Assembly: GCA_963723455.1 (NCBI GenBank)
Contig: CAVRQM010000001.1
Span: 1,612,001-1,676,000 of the forward strand
Length of the DNA: 64,000 bases
Reading direction: 5' to 3'
From: CAVRQM01 sp963723455
GTDB taxonomy: Bacteria > Pseudomonadota > Alphaproteobacteria > Acetobacterales > Acetobacteraceae
Shown here: positions 38,390 through 49,612 of the stretch, piece by piece
How positions within the stretch are numbered: the first letter of the stretch is position 1
How the letters are laid out: every line of letters begins with the position of its first letter
Position numbers and translations under genes: made by a program
The notes under the pieces: model-generated
Told to the model about the DNA's origin: nothing
Databases searched by the model: none
What the model saw: only the letters and a program-made list of their open reading frames with translations

Positions 38390-39303
38390 CCGGCGGCCTG
38401 GCGACTGGTCCGGGCCGGGACCGGGCGGCCGCGCGGCAGCCGCGCGCGGCCTCGATACAGCCGGGCGAACAGCACCACAAGAAAGGCCAGGTGCCCGGCG
38501 ATGAGGAAGCCCTGCGGGACGATCTGCGCGCCGACGCTCTGCGCGACGCCCAGCACGATGCCGCCGAGCAGCGTGCCCCACAGCGAGCCGGCGCCGCCGA
38601 TCACCGCCGCCTCGAAGGCGAAGATCAGCTGCGGCGCGCCGGCATAGGGGTCGAAGGTCGCGCGCATCGCCAGCGCCGCGCCGGCGAGCCCGACCGTCAC
38701 CATCGCGATCGCGGTGGCGATCGCGTTGACCCGGCGCGCGTCGATGCCGACCAGGCCGACGGTGTCGGGATCCTCGGCGGTCGCGCGGATCGCGCGGCCC
38801 AGTGCGGTGCGGACCAGCAGCAGGTGCAGGCCGCCGAGCAGCAGCGACCGCGGCAGCGAAGGTGCAGCGCCGCGAGCTGGCCGATCGAGATGTCGTCGGT
38901 CAGCGCCCAGCGAGTCATACGAGAGCGAGCCGATATACGGCGCCAGCGAGCGGGTGTCGGCGCCGAACTCCTGGAACAGCAGGTTGTCGATGACGATGGC
39001 CAGGCCGAAGGTGGCCAGGATCGGCAGCAGGAAGCCGCCGCGCGCGGCTGCGTTCCAGGATCGGCGCGCTGCAGCAGCCCAGCCGATCGCCGCCATCGCC
39101 GGCAGCACGATCAGCAGATCCCAGGAATGGCGAGACGCCGAAGCGGTCGGCCAGCACGAACAGCGCGAAGGCGGCGAGGACCGCCAGGCTGCCATGCGCG
39201 AGGTTGATGATCCGCATGACGCCGAACATGAAGGACAGGCCGCAGGCGATCAGCGCGTAATAGCCGCCGAGCAGCACGCCCTGGATGATCTGGTTGAGCC
39301 AGA

Positions 39304-39307
<4 letters not shown>
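38386..39307 (-). pseudogene. livH: LIV-type ABC transporter permease (LivH), about seven frame breaks
   Basis: First permease. It starts at ATG 39307, overlapping the livF stop. MIWLNQIIQGVLLGGYYALI and GLSFMFGVMRIINLAHGSLA are classic LivH. Extra single bases are inferred near 39118, 39079, 39062, 39049, 38911, 38873 and 38844. Between them the reading returns as LLIVLPAMAAIGW, FLLPILATFGLAIVIDN, ALTDDISIGQLAAL, RATAEDPDTVGLVGID and FEAAVIGGAGSLWGTLLGG. Removing seven bases gives exactly 305 codons (304 residues), a normal length, so the gene looks complete underneath. Confidence 0.85.
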
Positions 39308-40036
<729 letters not shown>

Positions 40037-40040
<4 letters not shown>

Positions 40041-40764
40041 GCCGCGGCGCCGCCCAGATAGGCGCCGACCACGGCCTGATCGGCCAGCACCGCATGCGGC
40101 TCGCCGTCGGCGATGATGCGGCCGGCATCCATGCAGACCAGCCGCTCGGCGACCTGCAGCAGCACATGGACGATGTGCTCGATCCAGACGATGCGCGATG
40201 CCGCGGACGCGCAGCTCGCGGATGATGCCGACCAGCTCGCCGGCCTCGGCGTCGGTCAGGCCGCCGCCGATCTCGTCCAGCAGCAGCAGCTTCGGGCCGG
40301 TCGCCAGCGCGCGGGCCAGTTCCAGCCGCTTGCGGTCGAGCAGCCCGAGCGTCTCGGCGCGCCGGTTGGCGAGCGCCAGCATCGCCGCAGAGGCGCAGCG
40401 CGTCCAGGCCGCGGTCATACGCCTCGGCGCGCGCGAAGCCGCCGCCATGCGCGGCGGCGACGAAGACGTTCTCGAACACCGTCATGCCGGCGAACGGGCG
40501 CGGGATCTGATGCGTGCGCACGATGCCGCGCCGGCAGCGCTCGGCGGCGGCCAGGCGGGTCACGTCATGGCTCGCGAACGCGACCGTTCCCGCCTCGGCG
40601 GCGTGGGCGCCGGACGAGCACGCTGAGCAAGGTCGTCTTGCCGGCCCCGTTCGGCCCGACGATGCCCACCGCCTCGTTCGCGCCGCATGCTGAAATCGAC
40701 GCCGTCGAGCACGACCAGCGCGCCGAAGCGCTTGCCGATGCCCGACGCACGCAGAGATCGGCAT
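40037..40764 (-). pseudogene. livG: LIV-type ABC transporter ATPase (LivG), about five frame breaks
   Basis: Second ATP-binding subunit. Its ATG shares one base with the livK stop (TGATG). GIGKRFGALVVLDGVDF, AVGIVGPNGAGKTTLLSVL (Walker A), RRGIVRTHQIPRPFAGMTVFEN and LELARALATGPKLLLLDE then IGGGLTDAEAGEL (Walker B region) are present, as is IVWIEHIVHVLLQVAERL. Single extra bases are inferred near 40755, 40682, 40615, 40389 and 40197. Their removal gives 241 codons (240 residues). This is the usual LivG length. Confidence 0.87.
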
Positions 40765-42111
40765 CAGCCGGACATGCGCGGCCTCGCGGCCGTCACGCCG
40801 TTGAATACGGCAACGAGCTTGGCGCTCGATCGGCACGTTCGGGTCGGTCGCGTGCTCGGTCACGACATAGTCGAGCTTGAACTTGCAGCCGGCCGGCGCC
40901 TTGACCCATTGCGTGCCGATGATCGGGCCGGTGCGCGACGTTGGGCACCGGCCCGGTGGTGAAGTCGACGCGTGCCGCCGATCGTCGTCGGCCTTCAGCG
41001 TGCTCAGCGCCGGGCGACGGCGGCCTTGTCGCGCGGCATCGGCGCTCGCCTGCAGCGCCGCGACAGCCGGCATCGAGCAGCGCCAGGCTCGCGCCGAGCT
41101 GCTGCGTCCATTGCTTGCCCGAGGTCTGCTCGTAGCCGTCGGCGAGCTCGCTCGCCGCAGACGCCCGTCAGCGACGACTTGTAGGGGAAGGCCTTGTGCC
41201 AGTAGGCGGCGCTGCGAGATGTCGTAGCCGAGATCGGCCGAGCGCCTCGATCTGGCTGGGGAACAGGCCGGTCTTGGCGGTCTGGCAGATCTTGACCATG
41301 CTTGGCGTAGCCCTGCTGCGCCGCCTGCCGCCAGAACGCCGCGAAGTCCGGCGGGATCGGGAAGGAGTTGAAGATCTCGCAGCTGCTCCGCTTGAACATC
41401 GCGATCTGCGCGGAATAGTCGGTGGTGCCGTCCTCGTAGGGGCCGGGATCGACGATGGTGAAGCCCGGCCTTGGCCAGCAGCGGCGCGAGATTGGCGCGG
41501 ATGGCGTTGCCGTCGGCGTCGTTGGGATAGAGCACGCCGACCTTCTTGTTGGTCGGGATCAGGTTCCATTGCGAGACGTAGGTCTTGATAGAACTCGCCG
41601 ACGCCGAAGCCGAAATGATAGGTCCATTTGAACGGCGAGGGCTGGCCGGGCTTGGCGCCGCGGCCGAAATACCAGGCCTCCCACGGCATGACCGTGGACA
41701 GGCACGGCACGCCCGGCCGCCTCGCAGGCGTCGGCGACCGGATTGATGGTCTCGGGCGTCGAGACCGCCAGCATCAGGTCGACCCGGTCGCCGTTGATCA
41801 GCGATCTTGGCGAGCTGGCTGGCGCGCGACGGATCGGATTGCGTGTCGCGGTCGAGGATCTGCACGTCATAGGTCGTGCCGCCGACGGCAAGGCCTTTCG
41901 CCAGCGCCTTGCGAGCCAGCTGCAGCACATAGCCGTCGGTCTCGCCGAACCCGGCCAGCGCGCCGGTGCGCGGGCTGACGAAGCCAACTTTCAGCACATT
42001 GTCCGACGCCGCCGACGCGCGGCGCGCGCCCGCAGCAAACGCCAGCGCGCCCGTCCCGCCGATCAGCGCCCGCCGCGAAACGGCGTCAGACGGATTTTGC
42101 AACTTGGTCAT
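40764..42111 (-). pseudogene. livK: LIV-type ABC transporter substrate-binding protein (LivK), about 13–16 frame breaks
   Basis: First gene of the long operon. The N-terminus has a twin-arginine-like signal (SRRALIGGTGALAFAAGA). The type-I binding fold is read in pieces: VGFVSPRTGALAGFGETDGY, LINGDRVDLMLAVSTPET, VPCLSTVMPWEAWYF, WNLIPTNKKVGVLYPND, CEIFNSFPIPPDFAAFWRQA, MVKICQTAKTGLFPSQIEAL and ELADGYEQTSGKQW. Single extra bases lie near 41802, 41711, 41590, 41463, 41300, 41236, 41214, 41158, 41065 and 41033, with more from 41016 to 40828. One stretch near 41015 could instead be a base loss. The repaired gene is about 443 residues. The ligand is probably an aromatic acid. Confidence 0.85.
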
Positions 42112-42176
42112 GACATCGTCTCCCTGGTCCGCGTTCTCGCGGGCGGCCGCCCTACAGACTTGTCTCGCCTGCTTCG

Positions 42177-43630
42177 TCAGATCGGAAAATGTCCCGGCTC
42201 GGTCGCAACCGTGATCCAGCGCAGCTCGGTGAACTCGTGGATGGCGGCCTTGCCGCCGAAGCGGCCGTAGCCGGAATCCTTCACGCCGCCGAACGGCATC
42301 TGCGCCTCGTCATGCACGGTCGGGCCGTTGATGTGGCAGATGCCCGCCTCGATGCGCCGCGCCACGCCCATCGCGCGCGCGACATCGCGCCCGAACACCG
42401 CCGAGGCCAGCCCGTATTCGGTGTCGTTGGCGACTCGCACCGCTTCCTCCAGCGCCGCCGACGCGCACGATCGACACCACCGGGCCGAACGATTCCTCAT
42501 CGTAGATCCGCATTGCCGGCGTGACGTGGTCGAGCACCGTCGCGTCCATCAGCGTGCCCCGCGCATGGCCGCCGGCCAGCATCCGCGCGCCGCGCGCCAC
42601 CGCGTCGCGCACCAGCGCCTCGATCCGCTCCACCGCCTCCAGCCCGATCACCGAGCCGAGCGGCGTCGCCGCGCGGCGCGGATCGCCGGCCACCAATGTC
42701 GCGGCCTTGCGCGCCAGCTTGTCGGCGAAGGCGTCGGCCACCGCCTCATCGACCACGATGCGCTCGGTGGACATGCAGATCTGGCCCTGGTTCATGAAGG
42801 CGCCGAACGCCGCGGCGCGCACCGCCTCGTCGAGGTCGGCGTCGTCCAGCACCACGAACGGCGCCTTGCCGCCGAGTTCCAGCAGCGCCGGCTTCAGGTG
42901 GCGCGCGGCGACCTCGGCCACCATGCGGCCGACCCGGGTCGAACCCGTGAAATTGACCCGGCGCACGACCGGATGGGCGATCAGCGCCTCGACGATGCGC
43001 GCGGCGTCGGCCGGCGCGTTGCTGATCGACATTGACCACGCCGCGATCCAGGCCGGCCTGATGCAGCACCTCGCCGATCAGCCCGTGCGTCGCCGGGCAC
43101 ATCTCCGAGGCCTTCAGGATCACCGTGTTGCCGCAGGCCAGCGGCATGGCGACGGCGCGCACGCCCAGGATGACCGGGGCGTTCCACGGCGCGATGCCCA
43201 GCACCACGCCGACCGGCTGGCGCACCGCCATGGCCAGCAGGCCGGGCTTGTCCGACGGGATCACCTCGCCGGCGATCTGCGTGGTCATCGCCGCGGCCTC
43301 GCGCAGCATGCTGGCGGCAAGGCCGACGTTGAACCGCGCCCAGCCCTCGGTGGCGCCGGTCTCCTCGGCCATGCTGGTCACGAACGCGTCGGCCCGCGCC
43401 TCCAGCAGCGCCGCCGCCGCCATCAGCCTGGCGCGGCGGGCGGACGGGCCGAGCGCCGACCAGGCCGGGAAGGCCGCCGCCGCCGCCGCCGCCGCCGCGG
43501 CCGCATCGGCCAGGCTGGCGGCGGGCGCCCGGCTGGCCACCTCGCCGGTCAGCGGGTTGCGCCGCTCGAACAGCGCCGCATCGGAGGCAGCGCGGCGGTC
43601 GTCGCCGATCAGCAGGCTGGTGTCCAGCAT
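42177..43630 (-). pseudogene. Aryl-aldehyde (vanillin/benzaldehyde-type) dehydrogenase, two frame breaks
   Basis: NAD(P)-dependent aldehyde dehydrogenase, closest in pattern to vanillin and salicylaldehyde dehydrogenases (MLDTSLLIGDDRRAASDAAL, FERRNPLTGEVASRA). VLGIAPWNAPVILGVRAVA, FTGSTRVGRMVAEVAARHL, LELGGKAPF with the catalytic Glu and NQGQICMSTERI with the catalytic Cys are present. The end is MPFGGVKDSGYGRFGG. One extra base near 43027 and one near 42462 break it into three pieces; removal gives 484 codons (483 residues). It would oxidise an aromatic aldehyde to the acid used by PobA or the ring-cleavage genes. Confidence 0.88.
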
Positions 43631-43751
43631 GACCGCTCCCTTGCCCCGTCCACGCCGCCTGGTTCGGGCGAGGATGAGTAGGCCGCACTCGACGCCGCAA
43701 CGTAATGCACTATCCTGGATAAAACTTGCACTTTCTGGAGGTGTCAGCGCC

Positions 43752-44627
43752 TTGGTCCCGCTGCCGGCCAGCCGTATCGACGCCGCCCGCATCGCGGCGG
43801 CCCTGGCGCATCGCACCTGGGACCTGGATGACCCGGCCCGCTGCCGTTTGGTGCTGCTGACCGGCGGCCGCGCCGCGCTGGCGGTGGCCCGGCAGCCCGG
43901 TCTGCAGATCACCGCGCCGGCGCTGCTGTGGCTGCCGCACACGGTGCGCGGCAGCCTGCAGGTGCTGGCCGGCGGCGAAGGATTCGTCGCCTCGGCCGGC
44001 CTGGATCTGCTGCAACGCACGCTCGGCGACCCGGCGCTGGCAGTGCACCTGCGCCCGCTGCTGGACCGGCTGATCCTCGCCGGGGCGGACATGCTGGCCC
44101 CGCACCTGGCGGCGGTGGCGGACGGCTTCGCCGGGCTGGTCAGCGAGGCTCCGGGCCTGCGTCCGGGCGCCGCGGCGATGGCCGGGCTGCAGCTCGCCGC
44201 GCTGCTGCTGCTGCTGTGGCGCTGCGCCGGGATGCCCGGCGAGGCCGGGCGGCGCGGCGCTGGGGCCACCACCGCGCAGCGCTACCGCCAGTTGGTCGAG
44301 CTGCATTATCGCGACGGGCTGCGCATCGACGCCTTCGCCGCGCGGCTGGGGGTGACGCGGGCGCACCTGCACGACGCCTGCCTGCGCGCCACCGGCCGAA
44401 CGCCGCTGGCGCTGCTGCACGACCGCCTGCTGGCCGAGGCGCGCACCCGTCTGGAGCAGACCGATCTCTCGGTCGAGCAGGTCGGCTACGGCATCGGCTT
44501 TCGCGACCCCGGCTATTTCAATCGCTTCTTCAAGCGGCTGGCCGGCCAGTCCCCGGGCGCCTATCGCCGGCTTGCGGCGGCGGCGCGGCCGGCGCCGGCG
44601 ACCCCGTCCTTCGCTGCCTGGCCCTGA
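43752..44627 (+). CDS. AraC-family transcriptional regulator
   Basis: 291 residues from TTG 43752, ten bases after GGAGG; an ATG at 43674 is also in frame but has no such site. The N-terminal half is hydrophobic and Leu-rich without a clear cupin motif. The C-terminal half has two helix-turn-helix units: LRIDAFAARLGVTRAHLHDACLRATG and VEQVGYGIGFRDPGYFNRFFKRLAGQSPGAYR. Divergent from the aryl-aldehyde dehydrogenase gene, which it probably controls. Its 3-prime end overlaps that of the convergent pobR gene by 98 bases. Confidence 0.87.
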   Translation: MVPLPASRIDAARIAAALAHRTWDLDDPARCRLVLLTGGRAALAVARQPGLQITAPALLWLPHTVRGSLQVLAGGEGFVASAGLDLLQRTLGDPALAVHLRPLLDRLILAGADMLAPHLAAVADGFAGLVSEAPGLRPGAAAMAGLQLAALLLLLWRCAGMPGEAGRRGAGATTAQRYRQLVELHYRDGLRIDAFAARLGVTRAHLHDACLRATGRTPLALLHDRLLAEARTRLEQTDLSVEQVGYGIGFRDPGYFNRFFKRLAGQSPGAYRRLAAAARPAPATPSFAAWP

Positions 44628-45481
44628 ACGCGGTCGGCGAGATGCCCGTCTCGCGCAGGAAGAACCGCGAGAAATAGGCATCCTCGGTGAAGCCGACCGC
44701 CGCCGCGACCTGCTTCACGCCGAGTTCGCTGAATTCAAGCAGGCGCTGCGCCTCCAGCGCCACCCGCGCATGCAGCGCGGCGAGCGGCGTCATCCCGAGA
44801 TGGGCGCGGCACAGGCGGCGCAGATGCACCTGCGTCATGCCGAGCCGCCCCGCATACTCGGCAATCGGGCGATGCGCCTGGAAATCCCGGTCGATCATCT
44901 GCCGGAAGCGGACGACGTGGCTCAGGCCTTTGGGCGGCGCGCGCCCGTCGCCGCCGGCGGGCGCGTGCTGGGCTCGCCAGGCCGCGAGCCAGGCGATCAG
45001 GATCTGCGCGCGCATCATCGCCGCGCGCCCGGCGGCGCGGCCGGCGAACTCGGCCGCTACCGCCGCGAGAACTCGCGGCGATGGCCAGCGCCGCCTCGGG
45101 CTGGTCGGCGAGGTTCAGCACCAGCGGCCGGCAGAGCGCGTGCCACGCCTCCGGGCTGGCCTGCAGGATCGCCGCGAGCTGGTCCTGGTACAGCGTCAGC
45201 ACCAAGCCCTGCACGGGGTTCGAAAAGTGATAGCCATGCACCACGAAGGCCGGCACCAGCGCCACGCAGGGCGGGGTCAGGACCGCCGGTTTGCCGTCGA
45301 TCACCGCCTGTCCTTCGCCGCCCGACAGGAACAGCATCTGGAACAGTTGTTCGTGACGGTGCGGGCCGATGCGGAAATCATGCAGCCGGCTCCGCGCCTC
45401 GATGGTCTCGCAATGCAGGAAATCGCCCGCACCGCGCGACGCCGGCTCGCCGTACAGCGCATAGGTCGGCACCGCGCGCAT
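44530..45481 (-). pseudogene. pobR: PobR-like AraC-family activator, frame break near 45,071
   Basis: Regulator of 4-hydroxybenzoate hydroxylase. The first frame from ATG 45481 gives MRAVPTYALYGEPASRGAGD, HCETIEARSRLHDFRIGPHRHEQLFQ and LVPAFVVHGYHFS, a cupin effector domain. After one extra base near 45,071, the second frame gives AMMRAQILIAWLAAWRAQH, YAGRLGMTQVHLRRLCRAHLGM and VAAAVGFTEDAYFSRFFLRETGISP, the DNA-binding domain. Repaired length is 316 residues. Divergent from pobA, as in known pobR/pobA pairs, with a 120-base shared promoter region. Confidence 0.87.
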
Positions 45482-45601
45482 CGTGTGGCTCCTCGGGACC
45501 AGGGTTCCGGCCGCTGGTTCGCAATGTCCAGCACTTTGTCGGTTCCGTCCATTGGATGGGCGCCGCGCCCGCTGCAGCCTGCGCGAAACGGAGGGGCAGC
45601 C

Positions 45602-46780
45602 ATGCGGACGCAGGTGGCGATCATCGGCGCGGGCCCGGCGGGACTGATGCTCGGCCGATTGCTGGAGCAGGCCGGCATTGACGCGGTGATCCTGGAGCGG
45701 CGCACGCGCGACTACGTGCTGTCCCGCGTCCGCGCCGGCGTGCTGGAGGCGGGCAGCGTGGCGCTGCTGCGCCAGGCCGGGCTGGCCGCCCGTGTCTCGG
45801 CCGAAGGTCTGGTGCATGACGGTTGCAGCCTGAGCTTCGACGGCGACCTGCACCGCATCGACTTTCGCGCCCTGACCGGCCGGTCCGTCACCGTCTATGG
45901 CCAGACGGAGGTGACGCGCGATCTGATGGACGCGCGCGACGCCTCCGGCGGCATGACGGTGTATCAGGCCGACGGCGTGTCGCTGCACGATGTCGCCGGC
46001 CAGCGGCCGCTGGTGCGCTACCGGCATCAGGGCATGGCGCACGAACTCGCCTGCGACTTCATCGCCGGCTGCGACGGTTTCCACGGCGTGTCGCGCGCCA
46101 GCGTCCCGCCTGGCGCGCTGGAGGTGTTCGAGCGCGCCTACCCGTTCGGCTGGCTCGGCGTGCTGGTGGACCAGCCGCCGGTCGCGCACGAGCTGGTCTA
46201 TGCGCATCACCCGCGCGGCTTCGCGCTGTGCTCGATGCGCTCGGCCAGCCGGAGCCGATATTACCTGCAGGTTCCCTCAGACGCCGCGGCGCGGTCGGAC
46301 GCGGCATGGTCGGACGCGGCGTTCTGGGACGAACTGCGCCGCCGCCTGCCGCCGGCATTGGCCGGGGCGTTGCGCACCGGGCCTTCGCTGGAAAAATCGC
46401 TGGCGCCGCTGCGCAGCTTCGTGGCCGAGCCGCTGCGCTTCGGGCGCCTGTTCCTGGCTGGCGACGCCGCGCATATCGTCCCACCCACCGGCGCCAAGGG
46501 ACTGAACCTGGCGCTGGGCGACATCGCCCTGATGGCCGAGGCGCTCGCCGAATACTACCGCGCGCGGTCCACGGCGGCGCTTGACGCCTATTCCGCCCGC
46601 GCGCTGCGACGCATCTGGCGGACCGAGCGGTTCTCGTGGTGGATGACGACGCTGCTGCACAGCTTCCCCGATGCCGACGGGTTCGCGCGACGCATGCAGC
46701 GCGCCGAGTTCGACACGCTGGTCGACTCGCCTGCGGCATGCGCGATGCTGGCGGAGAACTACACCGGGCTGCCGATCTGA
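45602..46780 (+). CDS. pobA: 4-hydroxybenzoate 3-monooxygenase
   Basis: 392-residue FAD-dependent hydroxylase that converts 4-hydroxybenzoate to protocatechuate with NAD(P)H and oxygen. GAGPAG (residues 10–15) binds FAD, the second FAD motif is LFLAGDAAHIVPPTGAKGLN, and the conserved DG motif is in FIAGCDGFHGVSR. RVRAGVLEAGSVALLRQAGL is a PobA signature. The ATG has a GGAGGGG site upstream. It makes the substrate of PcaGH in the adjacent operon. Confidence 0.97.
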   Translation: MRTQVAIIGAGPAGLMLGRLLEQAGIDAVILERRTRDYVLSRVRAGVLEAGSVALLRQAGLAARVSAEGLVHDGCSLSFDGDLHRIDFRALTGRSVTVYGQTEVTRDLMDARDASGGMTVYQADGVSLHDVAGQRPLVRYRHQGMAHELACDFIAGCDGFHGVSRASVPPGALEVFERAYPFGWLGVLVDQPPVAHELVYAHHPRGFALCSMRSASRSRYYLQVPSDAAARSDAAWSDAAFWDELRRRLPPALAGALRTGPSLEKSLAPLRSFVAEPLRFGRLFLAGDAAHIVPPTGAKGLNLALGDIALMAEALAEYYRARSTAALDAYSARALRRIWRTERFSWWMTTLLHSFPDADGFARRMQRAEFDTLVDSPAACAMLAENYTGLPI

Positions 46781-46802
46781 CACTTGGCGGAGACGGCGCG
46801 CG

Positions 46803-47402
46803 CTATGCGGCCTCGTCGCTGTGCGACGGCTCAGGCAGGGTCACGCCGTCATACAGATCCGGCAGGCGGATCGGGCTGATCCCGACTTCGGGCAGCGCCA
46901 GAACCGCGTCGGGCCCGAACAGCAGATGGCCCACCCAGTCCGCGCCCTCGCGCGAGAACACCGTCGCCGCCATGCGGTCCTGTTCCAGCATGACATAGCG
47001 CATGATCGACGGCGTCGCCTGGTATTCGAAATTCTTCTCCGTCCGGTCCTTCAGCGCAGTGCTGTCGGACAGCACCTCGAACACCACGACGGGATCATGC
47101 ACGACGCCCTGTCGAGCCAGGATCGCGGCCGCCTGTTCCGAGCAGGTGATGCTGGCATCGGGATAGCGGATGCGTCCGGCGACCTGGACCTTGGCGTCGT
47201 TGTTGTAAGCCCTGCAGGTCTTGCCGCGCAGGCCGTTGACGAGGCTTGCTGCAAGGTTCATCGCGATCGCCGAATGCGCCAGCGATCCGCCCGCCATCGC
47301 CACGGCGCGGATCCCGTCGAACTCGTAGCGGATCGGCTGCAATTCCTCCCAGGCGAGGAACTCCTCGATCGTCATGGACTGCCGCTGCATGGCTGCGCTC
47401 AT
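46803..47402 (-). CDS. Uma2-family (DUF820) restriction-endonuclease-fold protein
   Basis: 199 residues. MTIEEFLAWEELQPIRYEFDG, then VAMAGGSLAHSAIAMNLAASL, YNNDAKVQVAGRIRYPDASI and PVVVFEVLSDSTALKDRTEK form the DUF820 core: conserved Glu, YPD Asp and the VEVLS-type strand with Lys, matching a PD-(D/E)xK nuclease fold. The family is widespread in cyanobacteria and scattered elsewhere; no function is firmly known. A close paralogue with a premature stop lies about 9 kb away at 55,748–56,374. Confidence 0.88.
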   Translation of the reverse strand: MSAAMQRQSMTIEEFLAWEELQPIRYEFDGIRAVAMAGGSLAHSAIAMNLAASLVNGLRGKTCRAYNNDAKVQVAGRIRYPDASITCSEQAAAILARQGVVHDPVVVFEVLSDSTALKDRTEKNFEYQATPSIMRYVMLEQDRMAATVFSREGADWVGHLLFGPDAVLALPEVGISPIRLPDLYDGVTLPEPSHSDEAA

Positions 47403-47429
47403 TGCGCAACCCTAGCAGTCTTGCTGGCC

Positions 47430-47582
47430 TCACGCCACCATCGGCGGCGGCGACTCGCCCGGCACATGGCCCGGATCGGCGGGCGGCAGCTTCTCGGGCA
47501 CCGGCGGCAGGTCGGGGCCGGGCGGCGGGGTCGGGTCGGTGCCGGGCATCTCCGGCGGCAGCACGGGGGGCAGGTCGCTCAT
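47430..47582 (-). CDS. Small proline-rich protein, 50 residues
   Basis: ATG 47582 follows AGGAG at good spacing. The product starts MSDLPPVLPPEMPGTDPTPP and ends VPGESPPPMVA, about one third proline. No signal peptide or helix is evident. It lies between the Uma2 gene and an SDR gene on the same strand, downstream of the SDR with 14 bases between. I do not recognise a family. The good ribosome-binding site and compact spacing support it being real. Confidence 0.55.
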   Translation of the reverse strand: MSDLPPVLPPEMPGTDPTPPPGPDLPPVPEKLPPADPGHVPGESPPPMVA

Positions 47583-47596
47583 CTCGGAACTCCTGT

Positions 47597-48451
<855 letters not shown>

Positions 48452-48482
48452 CGCCTGCCCTCCTTGCTGCTGCGCGTCCGCG

Positions 48483-49493
48483 TCAGCGGCGCTCCGTGTC
48501 AGAGCGCGGGGCCACGCCCGCGGGTTCCTTGCGGCGTCTCCACACCCCCTCACTTCCCTGCCAGACCAGCAGGCCGGGAACGCCGACCAGCAGCTCGCGC
48601 GCGCGCTTGACCATCGACAGCGCGACCGCCGTCCCGGGCGGCACGCCGAACAGGCCGGCGACCAGCACGAAACCCGCCTCCTGCACGCCCAGCGCGCCGG
48701 GCACCACGAAGCCGGCGCTGCGGGCGGCCATGCCGAGGCTTTCGATGCAGAACGCCGCCGCGGCGCCCGGCAGCGGGCCGATGGCCGCCAGCACGATCCA
48801 GGTCTCGGCAACCCCGAGCAGCCAGGCCAGCAGGTGCAGCGATGTGGCCGCGGACAGCGCGCGCAGATCGCGCCGCCGCTCGACGAACGCCGCCTGCAGC
48901 CCGCGCAGGTCGAGCCGGGGAAGGCGGCGGCGCAGTCGCGCGGCGCCGGCCTCGACCAGCCGCAGCAGGCCGAACCGCTGTGCCGCGGCGAATCCGGCTA
49001 CGCCCAGGCACAGCGCCGCGCCGCCGCCGGCCAGCCACGGCACCCAGCGGCGATCCGGGCTGACCGCGGCCAGGACGGCGATGCCGGCCAGCGTGAAGGC
49101 CGCTTGCGCCGCCGCCTCGACCGTCACGTCCAGCACCGTTGCCGCCGCGGCGCGCGCCTGGCCCACGCCGCGCGCGGCCAGCAGCCGCACGGCCGCGATG
49201 TTGCCGCCAATCTGCGCCACCGGCAGCATCGCGTTCACCGCCTCGCGCACCCAGCGGATGCGCCACCAGGCGACCGGCCCGGGCCGCGGCCGGCCGCACA
49301 GCCCGCGCCAGGCCAGCGCCGACAGCCAGAGCTGCGCGGCGTGGATCGCCAGGCAGGCCGGCAGCGTCCATGCCGCGCCGGCGACCTGCGCGCCGATCTG
49401 CCGCGCGCCGAGCCAGGCCACCAGCGCCACCAGGGCGCCGCCGCCGAGCGCCGCGGCGGACAGCCGGGGCAGGATCAAACGGGGACGTGTCAC
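48483..49493 (-). CDS. hpnL: HpnL-type membrane protein (lysylphosphatidylglycerol synthase TM family)
   Basis: 336 residues with about eight transmembrane helices. WLSALAWRGLCGRPRPGP, RIRWVREAVNAMLPVAQIGGNI, AAVRLLAARGVGQARAAAATVLDVT and GFVVPGALGVQEAGFVLVAGLFG are characteristic of UPF0104/HpnL proteins of hopanoid-producing bacteria, which help place hopanoids in the outer membrane. No other hopanoid gene is in the window. Divergent from cysS. Confidence 0.82.
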   Translation of the reverse strand: MTRPRLILPRLSAAALGGGALVALVAWLGARQIGAQVAGAAWTLPACLAIHAAQLWLSALAWRGLCGRPRPGPVAWWRIRWVREAVNAMLPVAQIGGNIAAVRLLAARGVGQARAAAATVLDVTVEAAAQAAFTLAGIAVLAAVSPDRRWVPWLAGGGAALCLGVAGFAAAQRFGLLRLVEAGAARLRRRLPRLDLRGLQAAFVERRRDLRALSAATSLHLLAWLLGVAETWIVLAAIGPLPGAAAAFCIESLGMAARSAGFVVPGALGVQEAGFVLVAGLFGVPPGTAVALSMVKRARELLVGVPGLLVWQGSEGVWRRRKEPAGVAPRSDTERR

Positions 49494-49612
49494 GCCGCCA
49501 GTGTCGGGCGGCGCGAGGCGTCAGGCAAACCAGCGGCTCGCGCGCGCCGCGTGCTGCCGGGCTGGTGCGGCCGGATTGCGTTGCGGCCGTCCCTGGCGGA
49601 CAACGCGGCGCC

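Noticed and set aside
40764..42111. Programmed +1 frameshifting or four-base codons in livK
   Set aside because: All inferred gains could be placed at codon boundaries, but that placement was my choice; exact sites are ambiguous, no slippery motif repeats, and ordinary genes nearby are unaffected.
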